33,736 nucleotides of DNA from Tenacibaculum sp. (GTDB taxonomy: Bacteria > Bacteroidota > Bacteroidia > Flavobacteriales > Flavobacteriaceae). The stretch spans positions 1 to 33,736 of the forward strand of contig JAGYHQ010000016.1 of NCBI GenBank assembly GCA_018456245.1. Direction: 5' to 3'. Under the pieces are notes generated by a model. That model was not told where the DNA came from and made no database searches. It was given only the letters and a program-made list of their open reading frames with translations. How positions within the stretch are numbered: position 1 is the stretch's first letter; each line of letters starts with the position of its first letter. Below, piece by piece: positions 10,346 through 20,144 of the stretch. A program made the position numbers and the translations under genes.

Positions 10346-10375
10346 AAAAAGAGGCAGTAAAAACTGCCTCTTTGT
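10346..10375 (-). terminator. Rho-independent terminator of the SusC/SusD operon
   Basis: A ten-base-pair perfect hairpin: AAAGAGGCAG (10348-10357) pairs with CTGCCTCTTT (10364-10373) around a six-base loop. On the minus strand the stem is followed by a U run. It lies 11 bases past the stop of the 10386-11375 gene, so it should end transcription of the upstream metalloprotease-SusC-SusD-lipoprotein set. Confidence 0.85.
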
Positions 10376-10385
10376 TTAGTTGAAT

Positions 10386-11375
10386 TTAATCAAAATATTT
10401 ATATTCTACTGTCATTTTTGCACCCCACATTTCAAAACTTGCACTCTCTGGGTAATCAGATTTGTTATAAACATATTTATATTCTATAATTCCTGATTTA
10501 ACTACATTATTTGTATTAACACTTTGTAATCCTTTTCCTACACGAATTTTACTATATGCAGTAGGGAAAATTCCTTTCATTGGATTTTTCTTATCATCAA
10601 ATTCATTTTTAAATTCTTGAGAACCACTTGCGTAAGTAACAGTATTATCCTTATCATTTACCTTAAATGTTTCAGTTGTAACTTTATTATCTTTTGCATT
10701 TGTGGTTTCTACTTTAACCAATTTACCATTAGCATATTCATACTTATAAGATTTTTTAAGTTTTGCATCTTTAACATCTTTTTGTTCTGCAGAAACTATT
10801 AAACCATTCTCATATTTATAAGTAGTAACTGTTTTATCACTTTTCTTTTTAATGATTTGATTTTTGTCATTATAAGTATAAGTAAATGTTTCTCCATATG
10901 ATGTATAAGTAGCAACAAAATTAGTTTTGTCATTATAAGTAAATTCAAAAACATCTTTTGCCCAACCTTGGTCAATAGTAATAGACTTTAATTTAGTACC
11001 ACTACCAACTTCAGGACGAACATTTACCGTTACTTTATACGTTTTTTTAGTTCCGTCTTGTGCAGTTACTACAAATTCTTTTGCTTTTCCTTCTTCAAAA
11101 GTTACTTCTGTTCCAGATTTTGGCTCAATAGTTGCTCCTTTAGAAACTTTAACGTTTGTTTTTCCTTTTAAAACTGTTCCAAAAGGTACAGTAAGAGTAA
11201 TGTTTTCAGTTCCTAAACCTTCTTTAGTTATATCAGAGTCTTTATTAAGTCCAAAATCAATAGAGAAATCAGAAATACTTGCTAAACCTGATTTTACAGG
11301 GTCATTATTATCACTAGAACAAGAAAAGAATGTTCCAGCCATTATTAAACTTAAGATTAAATAAATTTTTTTCAT
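10386..11375 (-). CDS. Surface lipoprotein with Ig-like DUF5018-type domain and YD-like repeats
   Basis: A 329-residue lipoprotein: signal MKKIYLILSLIMAGTFFSCS with lipid Cys about 19, then SSDNNDP. Residues about 28-118 look like the DUF5018-type beta-sandwich found in Bacteroidota lipoproteins (segment FVVTAQDGTKKTYKVTVNV). Residues about 125-260 carry short Tyr/Asn/Lys-rich repeats such as FTYTYNDKNQIIKKK and YKYENGLIVSAEQ, which resemble RHS/YD repeats. Many SusC/SusD operons encode an extra surface lipoprotein that helps bind the substrate. That role is inferred here from position 67 bases after susD and before the operon terminator. The true ligand is unknown. Confidence 0.75.
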   Translation of the reverse strand: MKKIYLILSLIMAGTFFSCSSDNNDPVKSGLASISDFSIDFGLNKDSDITKEGLGTENITLTVPFGTVLKGKTNVKVSKGATIEPKSGTEVTFEEGKAKEFVVTAQDGTKKTYKVTVNVRPEVGSGTKLKSITIDQGWAKDVFEFTYNDKTNFVATYTSYGETFTYTYNDKNQIIKKKSDKTVTTYKYENGLIVSAEQKDVKDAKLKKSYKYEYANGKLVKVETTNAKDNKVTTETFKVNDKDNTVTYASGSQEFKNEFDDKKNPMKGIFPTAYSKIRVGKGLQSVNTNNVVKSGIIEYKYVYNKSDYPESASFEMWGAKMTVEYKYFD

Positions 11376-11442
11376 TTTAATTATTTTTATTTTAAAAAAT
11401 TAGCTGATTTATTTTTAAATCCATTCAGCTTTTTACAGATTT

Positions 11443-12765
11443 TTATTCTTCTAATAAAGGATTACTAATTTTTGCACTTTTAGGAAAAGGCAAAGTATAA
11501 TGTTTATCTTCTTGCTCTAATACGTACAACTGTCCATTATATATTTTTGTTAATTTTGGTTGTAACGTTCTGCGTAAATCAAACCAACGTTTACCCTCAA
11601 TAGCAAATTCTCTTTTTCTTTCATTTAAAATAGATATAATTAACTGCTCTTTATTTTGGTTATTTAAACTACTTTTAAAATTATTAAAACCTTCAGTATT
11701 ATATCTCTTATTTGCTAATATAAGCAAATTTTTCTTAGCATTTAATATATTTCCTAAATTTGCTTGTGCTTCTGCTAAAATTAAATATAAATCTGCTGTT
11801 CTAAAAGTACATCTAAATCTCTTATCTGCATTTTTTTTAGAATGAAGTCCGTCTTTTGCTTTTCTAAAATAATTATTAAAACGTAAATCATTTAATTCAT
11901 CATAACTACCGCTTAAATCATCGGAAATTAAAGCATTTGTATTTATATCAAAAGATGAAACTAAAGACAATGCTAAAATAGACTCAACAGAGTTATATTC
12001 AGATGGCAAAATAGTTAAATTTGTATTTAAATCTTGTAATTCTGATTTAATTGCCAAACTTTCTTTTGCATAAGCAACAGCTTTTTGCCATTCTTCACGA
12101 TACATACAAACATTTGCTAATAAAGTTTTTATAGCTACCTCTGAAAAACGATAATTTAAACCTATTGGTTGTACTTTTATATTTAGTAATTTTTCTGCTT
12201 GTTTACAATCATTTAAAATTTGATTATAAACCTCCTCTACACTTGCTCTTTTATATTCCTTATCAGCATCATAAACAGTTACCAAAGGCACTCCTTTATC
12301 TGTACTTGCTGTTTGTTTATTATAAGGTTTTGAATATAAATTTATTAAATCAAAATATTGTAATGCTCTTAAAGCATAAGCCTCCCCTACTAGCTGATTT
12401 ATTTCTGTACTATTCCCTTCAATTTTATCTTTATTATTAATAATTTCATTTGCATAAAAAATTGTAGAATAAAAAGCCCCATACGGAAATTGAGATGATA
12501 AAGAAGAGTTACCATTATCCTGCCAAGTATAAATATCTTTGTAATACTCTACCCCTGATGATTTCTCGCTTAATTTAAGTTCATCTGTACGGTAGGTAGA
12601 TAAAATTTTATCATTTTTAGGAATATTATAACCTGCCGTTATAAATTTACGATAATCTTCATATGTGGTAGGTATAATTTTACCTACGGGTTTAACATCT
12701 AAATAATCATCACAAGAAGTGAAAATTAAAGATACCACCGTTAATATTAATAATTTTTTAAACAT
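11443..12765 (-). CDS. SusD/RagB family nutrient-binding outer membrane lipoprotein
   Basis: A 440-residue SusD-like protein: lipoprotein signal with lipobox FTSC at about residues 15-18, then DDYLDVKPVG, the classic SusD opening. Tetratricopeptide-like helices follow (ALRALQYFDLINLY, YNQILNDCKQAEKLL). The C-terminal RagB/SusD motif includes RTADLYLILAEAQANLG and ILNERKREFAIEGKRWFDLRR. It should form the lid over the SusC channel encoded 11 bases upstream. The short form, about 440 rather than 500 or more residues, is common in flavobacterial pairs with small or peptide substrates. Confidence 0.93.
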   Translation of the reverse strand: MFKKLLILTVVSLIFTSCDDYLDVKPVGKIIPTTYEDYRKFITAGYNIPKNDKILSTYRTDELKLSEKSSGVEYYKDIYTWQDNGNSSLSSQFPYGAFYSTIFYANEIINNKDKIEGNSTEINQLVGEAYALRALQYFDLINLYSKPYNKQTASTDKGVPLVTVYDADKEYKRASVEEVYNQILNDCKQAEKLLNIKVQPIGLNYRFSEVAIKTLLANVCMYREEWQKAVAYAKESLAIKSELQDLNTNLTILPSEYNSVESILALSLVSSFDINTNALISDDLSGSYDELNDLRFNNYFRKAKDGLHSKKNADKRFRCTFRTADLYLILAEAQANLGNILNAKKNLLILANKRYNTEGFNNFKSSLNNQNKEQLIISILNERKREFAIEGKRWFDLRRTLQPKLTKIYNGQLYVLEQEDKHYTLPFPKSAKISNPLLEE

Positions 12766-12776
12766 AATCTAATTTT

Positions 12777-15700
12777 TTAAAAGGACATATTTAATCCTAA
12801 TGAAACGCTTTTTTGTATTGGTTGTCTGTAAATACTTCCAAATCCTTCTGGGTCAAAATACCCTGTATAATCTGTTCCGAAAACAAATAAATTTCTACCC
12901 TCTAATGAAATATTTAAACTATTTAAACCTATTTTATCTATCGTGTTAGATTTAAAATCATAACTTAAACGAATATTATTAATTCTAAAATAAGAAATTT
13001 CTTTAATCCAAATATCTAAATCTCTATAAGTTTTTCCATCATCTTGTGAGTGATACCAATTATAAACCAATTTAGTATCAAATCCCGGTGAATTTAAACC
13101 AATAAATGCTGGTAAATTTCCTGTTCCCTCATTTAAAACTTCACGATTATAATTATAACCCGGTTCAATATAAGTTGGGTTATAATACGGAGTTTCTTTT
13201 ACCGTTTTAAACAAACTAAAGTTAGAAGCAATGCGTAAACTAAATTGTTTATACTTAAATGTATTTGTAAATCCTCCTGTAAATTTTGGAGTTCCATCAC
13301 CAATATAAGAATACAAATTACGATGCTCCTCACGGCTTAATCCTTTTCCTAATTTATAGAAATCAACTGCCGACACTGTTTTTCCGTTTTTAATAAAAAT
13401 AGGCAATCCATTTTCATCAATTCCTGCAGTTTTAATACCAAAAATACTATATACTCCGTAACCTTGTTTTGACGGTTTTAATTGCTCCTCGTTAATTTCT
13501 ATTTTATTTATTTTGTTTTCGTTATGTGAAAAATTTAAGTTAGTTGTCCAACTAAAATTATCAGTCTTAATATTTTTTGTAGTAATTCCTATTTCATAAC
13601 CTTTATTATTAATTGATGCCCAATTAGCATTAACAAATCCAAAACCATTTTCTAATGATGTAGATTTTAACCCTATTAAATCAGTACTTAAACGGGTATA
13701 ATAATCGGCTGTAATATTAATTCTGTTGTTAAATAAACCTAAATCAAAACCAATATTTGACGAAGTTGTTTTTTCCCATCGTAAATTTGCATTTGGTGCA
13801 CTTTCAGCTCTAATAATTTCTTCCGTTACATTTGGTAAAATATTTGCCTTGTCATAAACACCTACAACAAAAGGTGAGGTTGATTTATCAATACTCCCCT
13901 GCACTCCATACGAACCTCTTATGTTGAATAAGTTTATAAATTCAACATTTTCCATAAATTTTTCACGGCTAACATTCCAAGTTCCTGCAACTGACCAGAT
14001 AGGTAAATAACGGTATTTAGGGTTTACACCAAATAAATTAGAGCCATCATAACGCAAGCTACCAAAAATGGTATATTTTCTATTATAAGTATATGATGCC
14101 GTACCAAAGAAAGATGCAAAGGCATTCTCATTATATATTTTTTGATAAGTTCTAAATGATGGTCTATTTAAGGCCATTTCATTGGTAATTTGTACTGTTT
14201 GTAAAGTATTTGAATTAAACCCAAAACCTCTTGAAAAAACTGTTGTTTTTTTATTTCTTCTAAACTCACTACCAAGCATTATATCAACTTCGTGAACAGA
14301 AGCAAACTTTTTACTATAATTTAATAATGTTTTCCAGTTATATTGAAATAATTTACTATTCCAATTTTGAACAATACCACCCTTTGGCATAAAATAATCT
14401 TCTTTACCCTCATTATTAGTATATTTTGAACTAAAACGATATTTTCTTGTATAATAACTATCTTCGTCTGTTATTTTTTCAGTATCATCAAAATCAAATT
14501 GTAACCCTAATTGACTTGAAATATTTAAGTTCTTATTAAACTTATATTCTAAATTTAACATAGGTTTAATAGAGTTTGCTACCAATTTATTTGAAGTATT
14601 ATTCTGTTCCTCTAAAATATTATAGTTTAAATTTAAGTCTGAACGCTCGGTTAAATCTTTATCATATACATAATTTCCATTTTTATCAACTACTTGTTGG
14701 TATGGATTTACTCTCCTTATATAACTTGCTGGGTTTGTATAAGCATCAGCACCAATAACATAAGAATTATTTATATTTCTGTTAGCAAAAACAGATGCTG
14801 TAACCGTAAATTTATCAGTTATATTAAAACTATTTTTTAAAGTTACATTATAACGCTTAAATCCTGTGCCTTTTGTTGTTCCTTCTTGGTCAAAATACCC
14901 TAATGAAAGATAATAATTTGATTTTTTACTTCCTCCTGATAAACTAAAATTATAGTTCGTATTTATAGTATTTTGATATAAATAATCACCCCAATCTGTA
15001 TTTATTTTACGCAAAGAATTAATCTTGTTTTGTACTTGATAAGGAAGAGCGCTAAACCCATTTTGCTGAAAATTATTATATTCATTATAACTATTTAAAA
15101 TACGAGCTACTTCTCCTCGCTCTGCCTTATAAGTTAAATCTTTTCTTGAAGCTAAAAGTAGTTCAAAATCTACTTTTTCATTAGCATTCATTAAATTTAA
15201 TTTGTTCAAGTTCGGTTTTAATCCAACTGAAGTATTTGCACTAAAACTGAATTGCATACTACCTTCTTTACCTCGTTTTGTTGTTATTACAATTACACCA
15301 TTAGCAGCTCTTGCCCCATAAATTGATGTTGCTGAAGCATCTTTTAAAACGGTAATATCTTCAATATCTTCTGGGTTAATTCCGGCAATAGGATATGAAG
15401 TTAGGTTATCAAGATTATCTTTATCAAAATTTTTAGGCACTAAATTTCCTTCTAACGGAACACCATCAATTACCCACAAAGGGTCAGATGAACCATTTAA
15501 CGATGTAATACCACGAATTTGAATTTGAGCCACAGCCCCCGGAGCACCATTAGTTGGTGTTACCACTACCCCTGATACTTGTCCTTCCAACATTCTATCA
15601 ATATTAGGAGTTGCCACTTGCTTTAATTCTGATGTTTTTACATTTTTATATGCCGATGTAGATTTACGTTTTTCAATTTTTTGATAACCTGTAATTACAA

Positions 15701-16055
15701 CCTCATCTAAAACTTCTTTTTTCTCAACAATATTAATTGTTAAGTTTTTATATTTATTTGAAACATTAACAATTTTAGTTTCATAACCTAAAAAAGAAAT
15801 GGTAATTGATTTTGTTTTTTCAGGTGCTTTAAAAGTAAATTTACCATCAAAATCTGTTGTTGTACCAATCATTGTACCCTGTATAGTTCCTTTTGCATTG
15901 GTTTTATTTCCAACAATATTTGAAGAAGCAAAAACAGACGCTCCCACAACAGGCTCATTTCTTTCATCTAAAATAACACCATTTATTATCTTTTCATTTT
16001 TTTGAGCAAAAAGAAAACCTGATAATAATACAAATATTAAAGTTATTTTTTTCAT
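12777..16055 (-). CDS. SusC/RagA family TonB-linked outer membrane transporter
   Basis: A 1092-residue TonB-dependent transporter. After the signal peptide (cleavage near FLFAQ) comes a carboxypeptidase-regulatory-like domain (about 22-115; INGVILDERNEPVVGASV, ISFLGYET). A VLDEVVITGY stretch follows as the likely TonB-box region. The plug runs about 135-260 (NIDRMLEGQVSGV, IRGITSLNGSSDPLWVIDGVP, VLKDASATSIYGARAANGVI). The rest is a long beta-barrel ending in the aromatic residue of LNMSF. It pairs with the downstream SusD and is 11 bases from both neighbours. The first domain contains a 15-20 residue Gly/Thr-rich insertion (GTIQGTMIGTTTD) in an otherwise ordinary fold. Substrate cannot be read from sequence. 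Confidence 0.95.
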   Translation of the reverse strand: MKKITLIFVLLSGFLFAQKNEKIINGVILDERNEPVVGASVFASSNIVGNKTNAKGTIQGTMIGTTTDFDGKFTFKAPEKTKSITISFLGYETKIVNVSNKYKNLTINIVEKKEVLDEVVITGYQKIEKRKSTSAYKNVKTSELKQVATPNIDRMLEGQVSGVVVTPTNGAPGAVAQIQIRGITSLNGSSDPLWVIDGVPLEGNLVPKNFDKDNLDNLTSYPIAGINPEDIEDITVLKDASATSIYGARAANGVIVITTKRGKEGSMQFSFSANTSVGLKPNLNKLNLMNANEKVDFELLLASRKDLTYKAERGEVARILNSYNEYNNFQQNGFSALPYQVQNKINSLRKINTDWGDYLYQNTINTNYNFSLSGGSKKSNYYLSLGYFDQEGTTKGTGFKRYNVTLKNSFNITDKFTVTASVFANRNINNSYVIGADAYTNPASYIRRVNPYQQVVDKNGNYVYDKDLTERSDLNLNYNILEEQNNTSNKLVANSIKPMLNLEYKFNKNLNISSQLGLQFDFDDTEKITDEDSYYTRKYRFSSKYTNNEGKEDYFMPKGGIVQNWNSKLFQYNWKTLLNYSKKFASVHEVDIMLGSEFRRNKKTTVFSRGFGFNSNTLQTVQITNEMALNRPSFRTYQKIYNENAFASFFGTASYTYNRKYTIFGSLRYDGSNLFGVNPKYRYLPIWSVAGTWNVSREKFMENVEFINLFNIRGSYGVQGSIDKSTSPFVVGVYDKANILPNVTEEIIRAESAPNANLRWEKTTSSNIGFDLGLFNNRINITADYYTRLSTDLIGLKSTSLENGFGFVNANWASINNKGYEIGITTKNIKTDNFSWTTNLNFSHNENKINKIEINEEQLKPSKQGYGVYSIFGIKTAGIDENGLPIFIKNGKTVSAVDFYKLGKGLSREEHRNLYSYIGDGTPKFTGGFTNTFKYKQFSLRIASNFSLFKTVKETPYYNPTYIEPGYNYNREVLNEGTGNLPAFIGLNSPGFDTKLVYNWYHSQDDGKTYRDLDIWIKEISYFRINNIRLSYDFKSNTIDKIGLNSLNISLEGRNLFVFGTDYTGYFDPEGFGSIYRQPIQKSVSLGLNMSF

Positions 16056-16066
16056 TTCCGTATTTT

Positions 16067-18589
16067 TTAATTTTTTAAATTGTATTCTATCCTCGAAATT
16101 AAATCAGCATAGTGGTTCTTTGTAACCACATCTCCTCTATTTTTCTTCTTTTTTAATAATTTTAATATTTTGGTTAACGCTCCTCTTTTATATGAGCCTT
16201 CATCAGAAACTCTCGGAATGTAAGAAAAGAATACTGGTTTAAAATTCATATCATTTTTTAATTTAATTTGTTTTGTTTTCTTTAACAAAGTATTTCTACT
16301 AACAGTTAAAATATCTACATAATTTTTTTGAGTTAATCTTTCTAACATTGTTAAAGATTTACTTTTAATAGTAGGTTTAAAGATAGTTAAATACAACTTG
16401 TTAAACAAGTATTCTTGGGTAAAAGTATTTTTTTCGTTTGTTAAAACTTCATTTTCTGTAATACGCATTAATCTATCACTTTCTAATAATTTGTATAAAA
16501 CACCTGCTTGGTAAGTTCTTATTAAAGAAATAGGAGAATAATAGCGTGGGCCATCAGGAGCATCTCTTACGGCAAATACTTTATCAATATTTTTTGGTAT
16601 AAACAACCATTTTTGAGGTACAATTGCATTTTTAAGCAAATAATCTAATGATTTTTTTTGAATATCAGCAGGTACAGGAACATATGTTTTTTTATTATCT
16701 CCAAAAACAGTGTTATTTAAATATACCCCACCTATATTAGCCATTACATGGTCATTATATAAAGTCCATTGATTAATAACCTCTTTATATAATTTAGAAG
16801 CTTTGTAATAACTTTGCCCTTCTTCATAAGTCCAATCTATAATTTTAGGAACTATACGTTTTAAATTTAATAAACCATATTCACTTGCTTTTACAGCATC
16901 ATCACCTAAATCTTCACTTTGTGAACGAGGGTCAATAATTTCCCCTCCTCTTTGCTGAGCTCCGTAAAAATAAAGAGGATTATCTTCGTGTTTTCTAATA
17001 AATTTCTTTAGTATTGGTAACTCTTCAAGTGCTGTTTTTTTATTTGTCCATCGATATCCCCAATTAATAGCATATTTATCATACACCCCTATTTTAGGGT
17101 TTAATTCCGTTACATTATCTCCTGGTTGAGCTACATAATTATATCTAGCATAATCCATAATTGACGGAGCTGTTCCGTCCATTTTTTTAGTAAAACTAGG
17201 TGAACGTAATGAATCAACAGGATAAGCAAATGATGCCCCCATATTATGTTTTAAACCAAAAGTATGCCCTACTTCGTGAGAAGAAACAAACCTAATGGCT
17301 TCTCCCATATGATCATCTGAAAATTTATTTCCTCTTGATTTTTTATCAATTACTCCCGTTTGCACCCTTAACCAAGAGTGTAATCCTTTCATTAAATTAT
17401 GCCACCAAATAATATCAGCCTCTAATATTTCTCCACTTCTAGGGTCAACAACTGATGGACCCATAGCATTTTGCTTTTCAGAAGCAGCATAAGTAATAAC
17501 TGAATACCTAACATCATCAACATCAAAATCTTTATCATTTTTTTTTACTTTCTTTACTACCACAGCATTTTTAAAACCAGCTGCCTCAAAAGCTACATTC
17601 CAATCCAAAACCCCTTTTTCTATAAAAGGCACCCATTGTTTAGGTGTTGCAGGATCAATATAATAAACTATTTGTTTTTTAGGTTCAACTAACTCTCCTT
17701 TTAAATATTTTTTAATATCCTCTTTTTTAGGTTCTAACCTCCAACGAGTAATTAAATTTCTATGTTCTACCTCATGTTGTTTATCATTATAGTAATCCAT
17801 AGGTGTAGAAAAATATCCTATTCTCTCATCTTCAAACCTAGGTTTCATTATATCTTCAGGAAGCAATACTATATTGGTAGTAATACCTATTGTTATAGGC
17901 ATAGCAGGGCCACTTCCCTCCTTAACTGATGTTGTTATTAATGATTTAACAACAACATTTCTTTTAAACGGTTTTACTTTTTCAATACTTGATAATTTAG
18001 TTTTCACACTTCCAACTAAACTTAACCCCGTATTACTTAAAACATCACTAAAACTTTTATTAGTTCCATCAAATACTTTGTTTACTTTAATTACTGTAGA
18101 TGTAAAATTTTTATTAGTTGTTTCAATATCAAACTCTTCAATTACAGACTCTATAAAATTATCATTAACAGAAATTGTAATTTTATTATCTTCAGGAGAT
18201 TTTACCCTTGGATTAATTGTTTTTACCCATATTTTTTTATTCACTAAATCTTTGTAAAAACGAACTAACTTAGTTTCATAAAACATCCCTTTGTTTAACC
18301 CATGTCCATTTAATGCATACGGAACTTTAGATATTTTATTAACTATTAATAAATCTTTCTCTAAAATAGAATCATTTATTTCAAAATAATAATCTTTATC
18401 TATACGATATGTTGAAAATAAACCTACTTTTTTATTTCCTTTTTTTTGAAGTTTTCTATAGGTTAGTTTATTCTTACTTTTAGAAGAATCTTCTTTAAGT
18501 TTTTCTTTTTGAGAAAAGAGAACATCAGTTACTCCAAATTGCATAAAAGCAATAAGAAATAACACATATTTTAGCTTTTTTTTATTCAT
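16067..18589 (-). CDS. Zinc-dependent metalloprotease, DUF5117/DUF5118 type
   Basis: An 840-residue secreted protein with an N-terminal signal (KYVLFLIAFMQFGVTDVLFS). The metzincin motif HEVGHTFGLKHN (about residues 436-447) has three zinc His and the catalytic Glu. The downstream SIMDYARYNYVAQ fits the Met-turn region. The N-terminal part matches the long family-specific domain called DUF5117, and an approximately 300-residue C-terminal part follows the catalytic domain. No type IX C-terminal sorting domain is evident. It lies 11 bases before susC, suggesting peptide release coupled to import. The 205 bases upstream (18590-18794) hold no gene I can see, and probably the operon promoter, though no clear TAnnTTTG is present. 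Confidence 0.88.
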   Translation of the reverse strand: MNKKKLKYVLFLIAFMQFGVTDVLFSQKEKLKEDSSKSKNKLTYRKLQKKGNKKVGLFSTYRIDKDYYFEINDSILEKDLLIVNKISKVPYALNGHGLNKGMFYETKLVRFYKDLVNKKIWVKTINPRVKSPEDNKITISVNDNFIESVIEEFDIETTNKNFTSTVIKVNKVFDGTNKSFSDVLSNTGLSLVGSVKTKLSSIEKVKPFKRNVVVKSLITTSVKEGSGPAMPITIGITTNIVLLPEDIMKPRFEDERIGYFSTPMDYYNDKQHEVEHRNLITRWRLEPKKEDIKKYLKGELVEPKKQIVYYIDPATPKQWVPFIEKGVLDWNVAFEAAGFKNAVVVKKVKKNDKDFDVDDVRYSVITYAASEKQNAMGPSVVDPRSGEILEADIIWWHNLMKGLHSWLRVQTGVIDKKSRGNKFSDDHMGEAIRFVSSHEVGHTFGLKHNMGASFAYPVDSLRSPSFTKKMDGTAPSIMDYARYNYVAQPGDNVTELNPKIGVYDKYAINWGYRWTNKKTALEELPILKKFIRKHEDNPLYFYGAQQRGGEIIDPRSQSEDLGDDAVKASEYGLLNLKRIVPKIIDWTYEEGQSYYKASKLYKEVINQWTLYNDHVMANIGGVYLNNTVFGDNKKTYVPVPADIQKKSLDYLLKNAIVPQKWLFIPKNIDKVFAVRDAPDGPRYYSPISLIRTYQAGVLYKLLESDRLMRITENEVLTNEKNTFTQEYLFNKLYLTIFKPTIKSKSLTMLERLTQKNYVDILTVSRNTLLKKTKQIKLKNDMNFKPVFFSYIPRVSDEGSYKRGALTKILKLLKKKKNRGDVVTKNHYADLISRIEYNLKN

Positions 18590-18794
18590 TTATTCTATTT
18601 TTTTACAAAAAACATTATACAAATTACTCTACTTTGTACGGTATTTGTTTTCAAAAGAAAACATATAATCCAATTTTCTACTTTACTAAACGTAATTTTT
18701 TCTAAGGCTTGGCAATAAACATAAATTATTGTTAAAACTCTAAATCAGTACCACACCTATATAATTTTTATTAGAAACAAGCAATAATACAATC

Positions 18795-19262
18795 TTATTT
18801 TATTAAATTTCCAAAAAAATTAAAAATTTCACCTTTAGAAATATTACTTCCCTTTTCAATTAAATCAAAAACTTCAACGTTTCTTTCATTTTTATAAGGT
18901 TTTGTTCCTTCAAACAACTCAATAGCATCATTTTTAGGATTTTTAAGTAACCATTCAAAACCTTCTTGTTCTAATAAATTAATATCCTTATTTACATTAA
19001 TTACTATTCTTTGTATATTATCTTTATTACACTTAAATAAATTAACTGTTTTTTCAGAAAAATGTTCTAAATATTCTATTTTTGTTAAAACATCATCCCA
19101 TACAACATCTGAAAATACATTCATTTCATCTTCTGCAACTTGTGGTTTTTCACTTTTTATTTGCTCCCATTCTTTTTTGTCAATTCCTTGGCATGCTAAA
19201 AATCTTGCAAATTCTTCATGTAAATTTTCAAATTGTTCTTTTGTTAATTGTCTATATTTCAT
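18795..19262 (-). CDS. DUF6495 family protein, function unknown
   Basis: A 155-residue soluble protein with no signal or membrane segment. The opening MKYRQLTKEQFENLHEEFARFLACQGI and the SDVVWDDVLTKIEYLEHFS segment match a conserved flavobacterial family that I know as DUF6495, without a demonstrated function. It is acidic and probably alpha/beta. It begins about 20 bases after the 3' end of the RNase P RNA gene on the same strand, so it may rely on transcription through or just after rnpB. I would not infer a role in RNase P from this spacing alone. Confidence 0.75.
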   Translation of the reverse strand: MKYRQLTKEQFENLHEEFARFLACQGIDKKEWEQIKSEKPQVAEDEMNVFSDVVWDDVLTKIEYLEHFSEKTVNLFKCNKDNIQRIVINVNKDINLLEQEGFEWLLKNPKNDAIELFEGTKPYKNERNVEVFDLIEKGSNISKGEIFNFFGNLIK

Positions 19263-19281
19263 TTTTAATTTTTTAGAAGAA

Positions 19282-19578
19282 AAAAGCAGACCAATAAGCC
19301 GGATTCTGTCTAAGTCTTATCATTTATCTAATTCCGAAATTACTAACGGAATTTAACTGCCTACCCTCCAAAATCGTGCGAGTAACACTCAATCTTTGGT
19401 TTACATGGCATTGCACCGCATAGAGTTTACCTGATTTCACTACAGCCGAACTGTACTTGCTTTCTGTTGCACTTGTCCTCAACTTACGTTGGACGGATGT
19501 TATCCGCTATGCTACTCTGTGGTGTCCGGACTTTCCTCTCTAAAAATAAATTTAGAACGATAAGATAGGTCTGCTATT
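19282..19578 (-). ncRNA. rnpB: RNase P RNA, bacterial class A
   Basis: The catalytic RNA that trims tRNA 5' ends. The ends pair as P1: AGCAGACC (19575-19568) with GGUCUGCU (19292-19285). Just inside lies the universally conserved GAGGAAAGUCCGGAC core (about 19540), and towards the 3' end the partner ACAGAAUCCGGCUUA (about 19310-19296). In between are CAGGUAAACUCUAUGCGGUGCA and GGAGGGUAGGCAGUU. The 3' end runs into a U-rich stretch. Total length about 297 nt, which is short for type A. The ends are accurate to a few bases. Confidence 0.95.
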
Positions 19579-19587
19579 TTGTTAGCA

Positions 19588-19595
19588 CAAATATA
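19588..19595 (-). promoter_or_regulatory. -7 element of the rnpB promoter
   Basis: On the minus strand this reads TATATTTG, matching the Bacteroidota -7 consensus TAnnTTTG. It would place the transcription start near 19580, just before the P1 stem of rnpB. No convincing -33 TTG is seen. Confidence 0.75.
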
Positions 19596-19625
19596 AATAT
19601 TTATACTAATTTATGTTTTTATTTT

Positions 19626-20144
19626 TTAAATTAATTCTTTTCTCAACTCCTCTTTCAACTTTCCTCGTTTTTGTTTATAAAATTTCGTTTTGTATTCCGA
19701 TTTAAAATCGCTCCCTTTAAAAATCTGCACAGGATTTCCTCGTTGTAAATTTAAATGATTTTCCCATTGATTTTTAACTGATTCTTGCAACTGCTCCAAA
19801 TTGAAATTAGCTACTTTTTCTTGTAACCTTTGAATTGCGATTTTTTTATTCTGATGTTGCGAACGACTATCCATAACTAATACCTGAATATTAATCGGAA
19901 TATGTGTCGCACGAACTGCCGAACTCACTTTATTGACATGTTGCCCACCAGCCCCAGAACTTCGGATTGCCTGAAAACGAATATCTTTTTCATCAATCGT
20001 TAAGGATTGTATTTGCTCAATTTCAAAACAACCGATAAACCAATTTTTTCGTTTGTGAAATTTCCTAAATGTTGATGTGCCTATCCATTGAATTGTTCCA
20101 ATCCATTTTTTTACAAATTCGTCTAATTTTCTGCCTTTAATTGT
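19626..20144 (-). pseudogene. prfH: 5'-truncated peptide chain release factor H
   Basis: The reading frame encodes the C-terminal ~172 residues of RF-H, a class I release factor paralogue tied to RNA repair. It contains WIGTIQWIGTSTFRKFHKRK, the peptidyl-hydrolysis motif GAGGQHVNK and SSAVRATHIP. A stop (TAA, 20147-20145) lies directly upstream in frame, and there is no ATG before the conserved region. By comparison with full-length RF-H of about 200 residues, the first 55-60 residues are missing. A GTG at 19928 would give only the last 100 residues without the GGQ loop. The usual partner rtcB is not in the window. The 26 codons before the stop belong to an unrelated frame I do not recognise. 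I read this as a decaying gene. Confidence 0.8.

Noticed and set aside
12165..12440. 91-codon plus-strand frame inside susD
   Set aside because: Leu/Tyr-rich shadow of an AT-rich gene on the other strand.
18590..18794. A promoter or small RNA ahead of the metalloprotease operon
   Set aside because: No exact TAnnTTTG on the minus strand, no hairpin and no conserved frame that I could see; a promoter is likely but not located.
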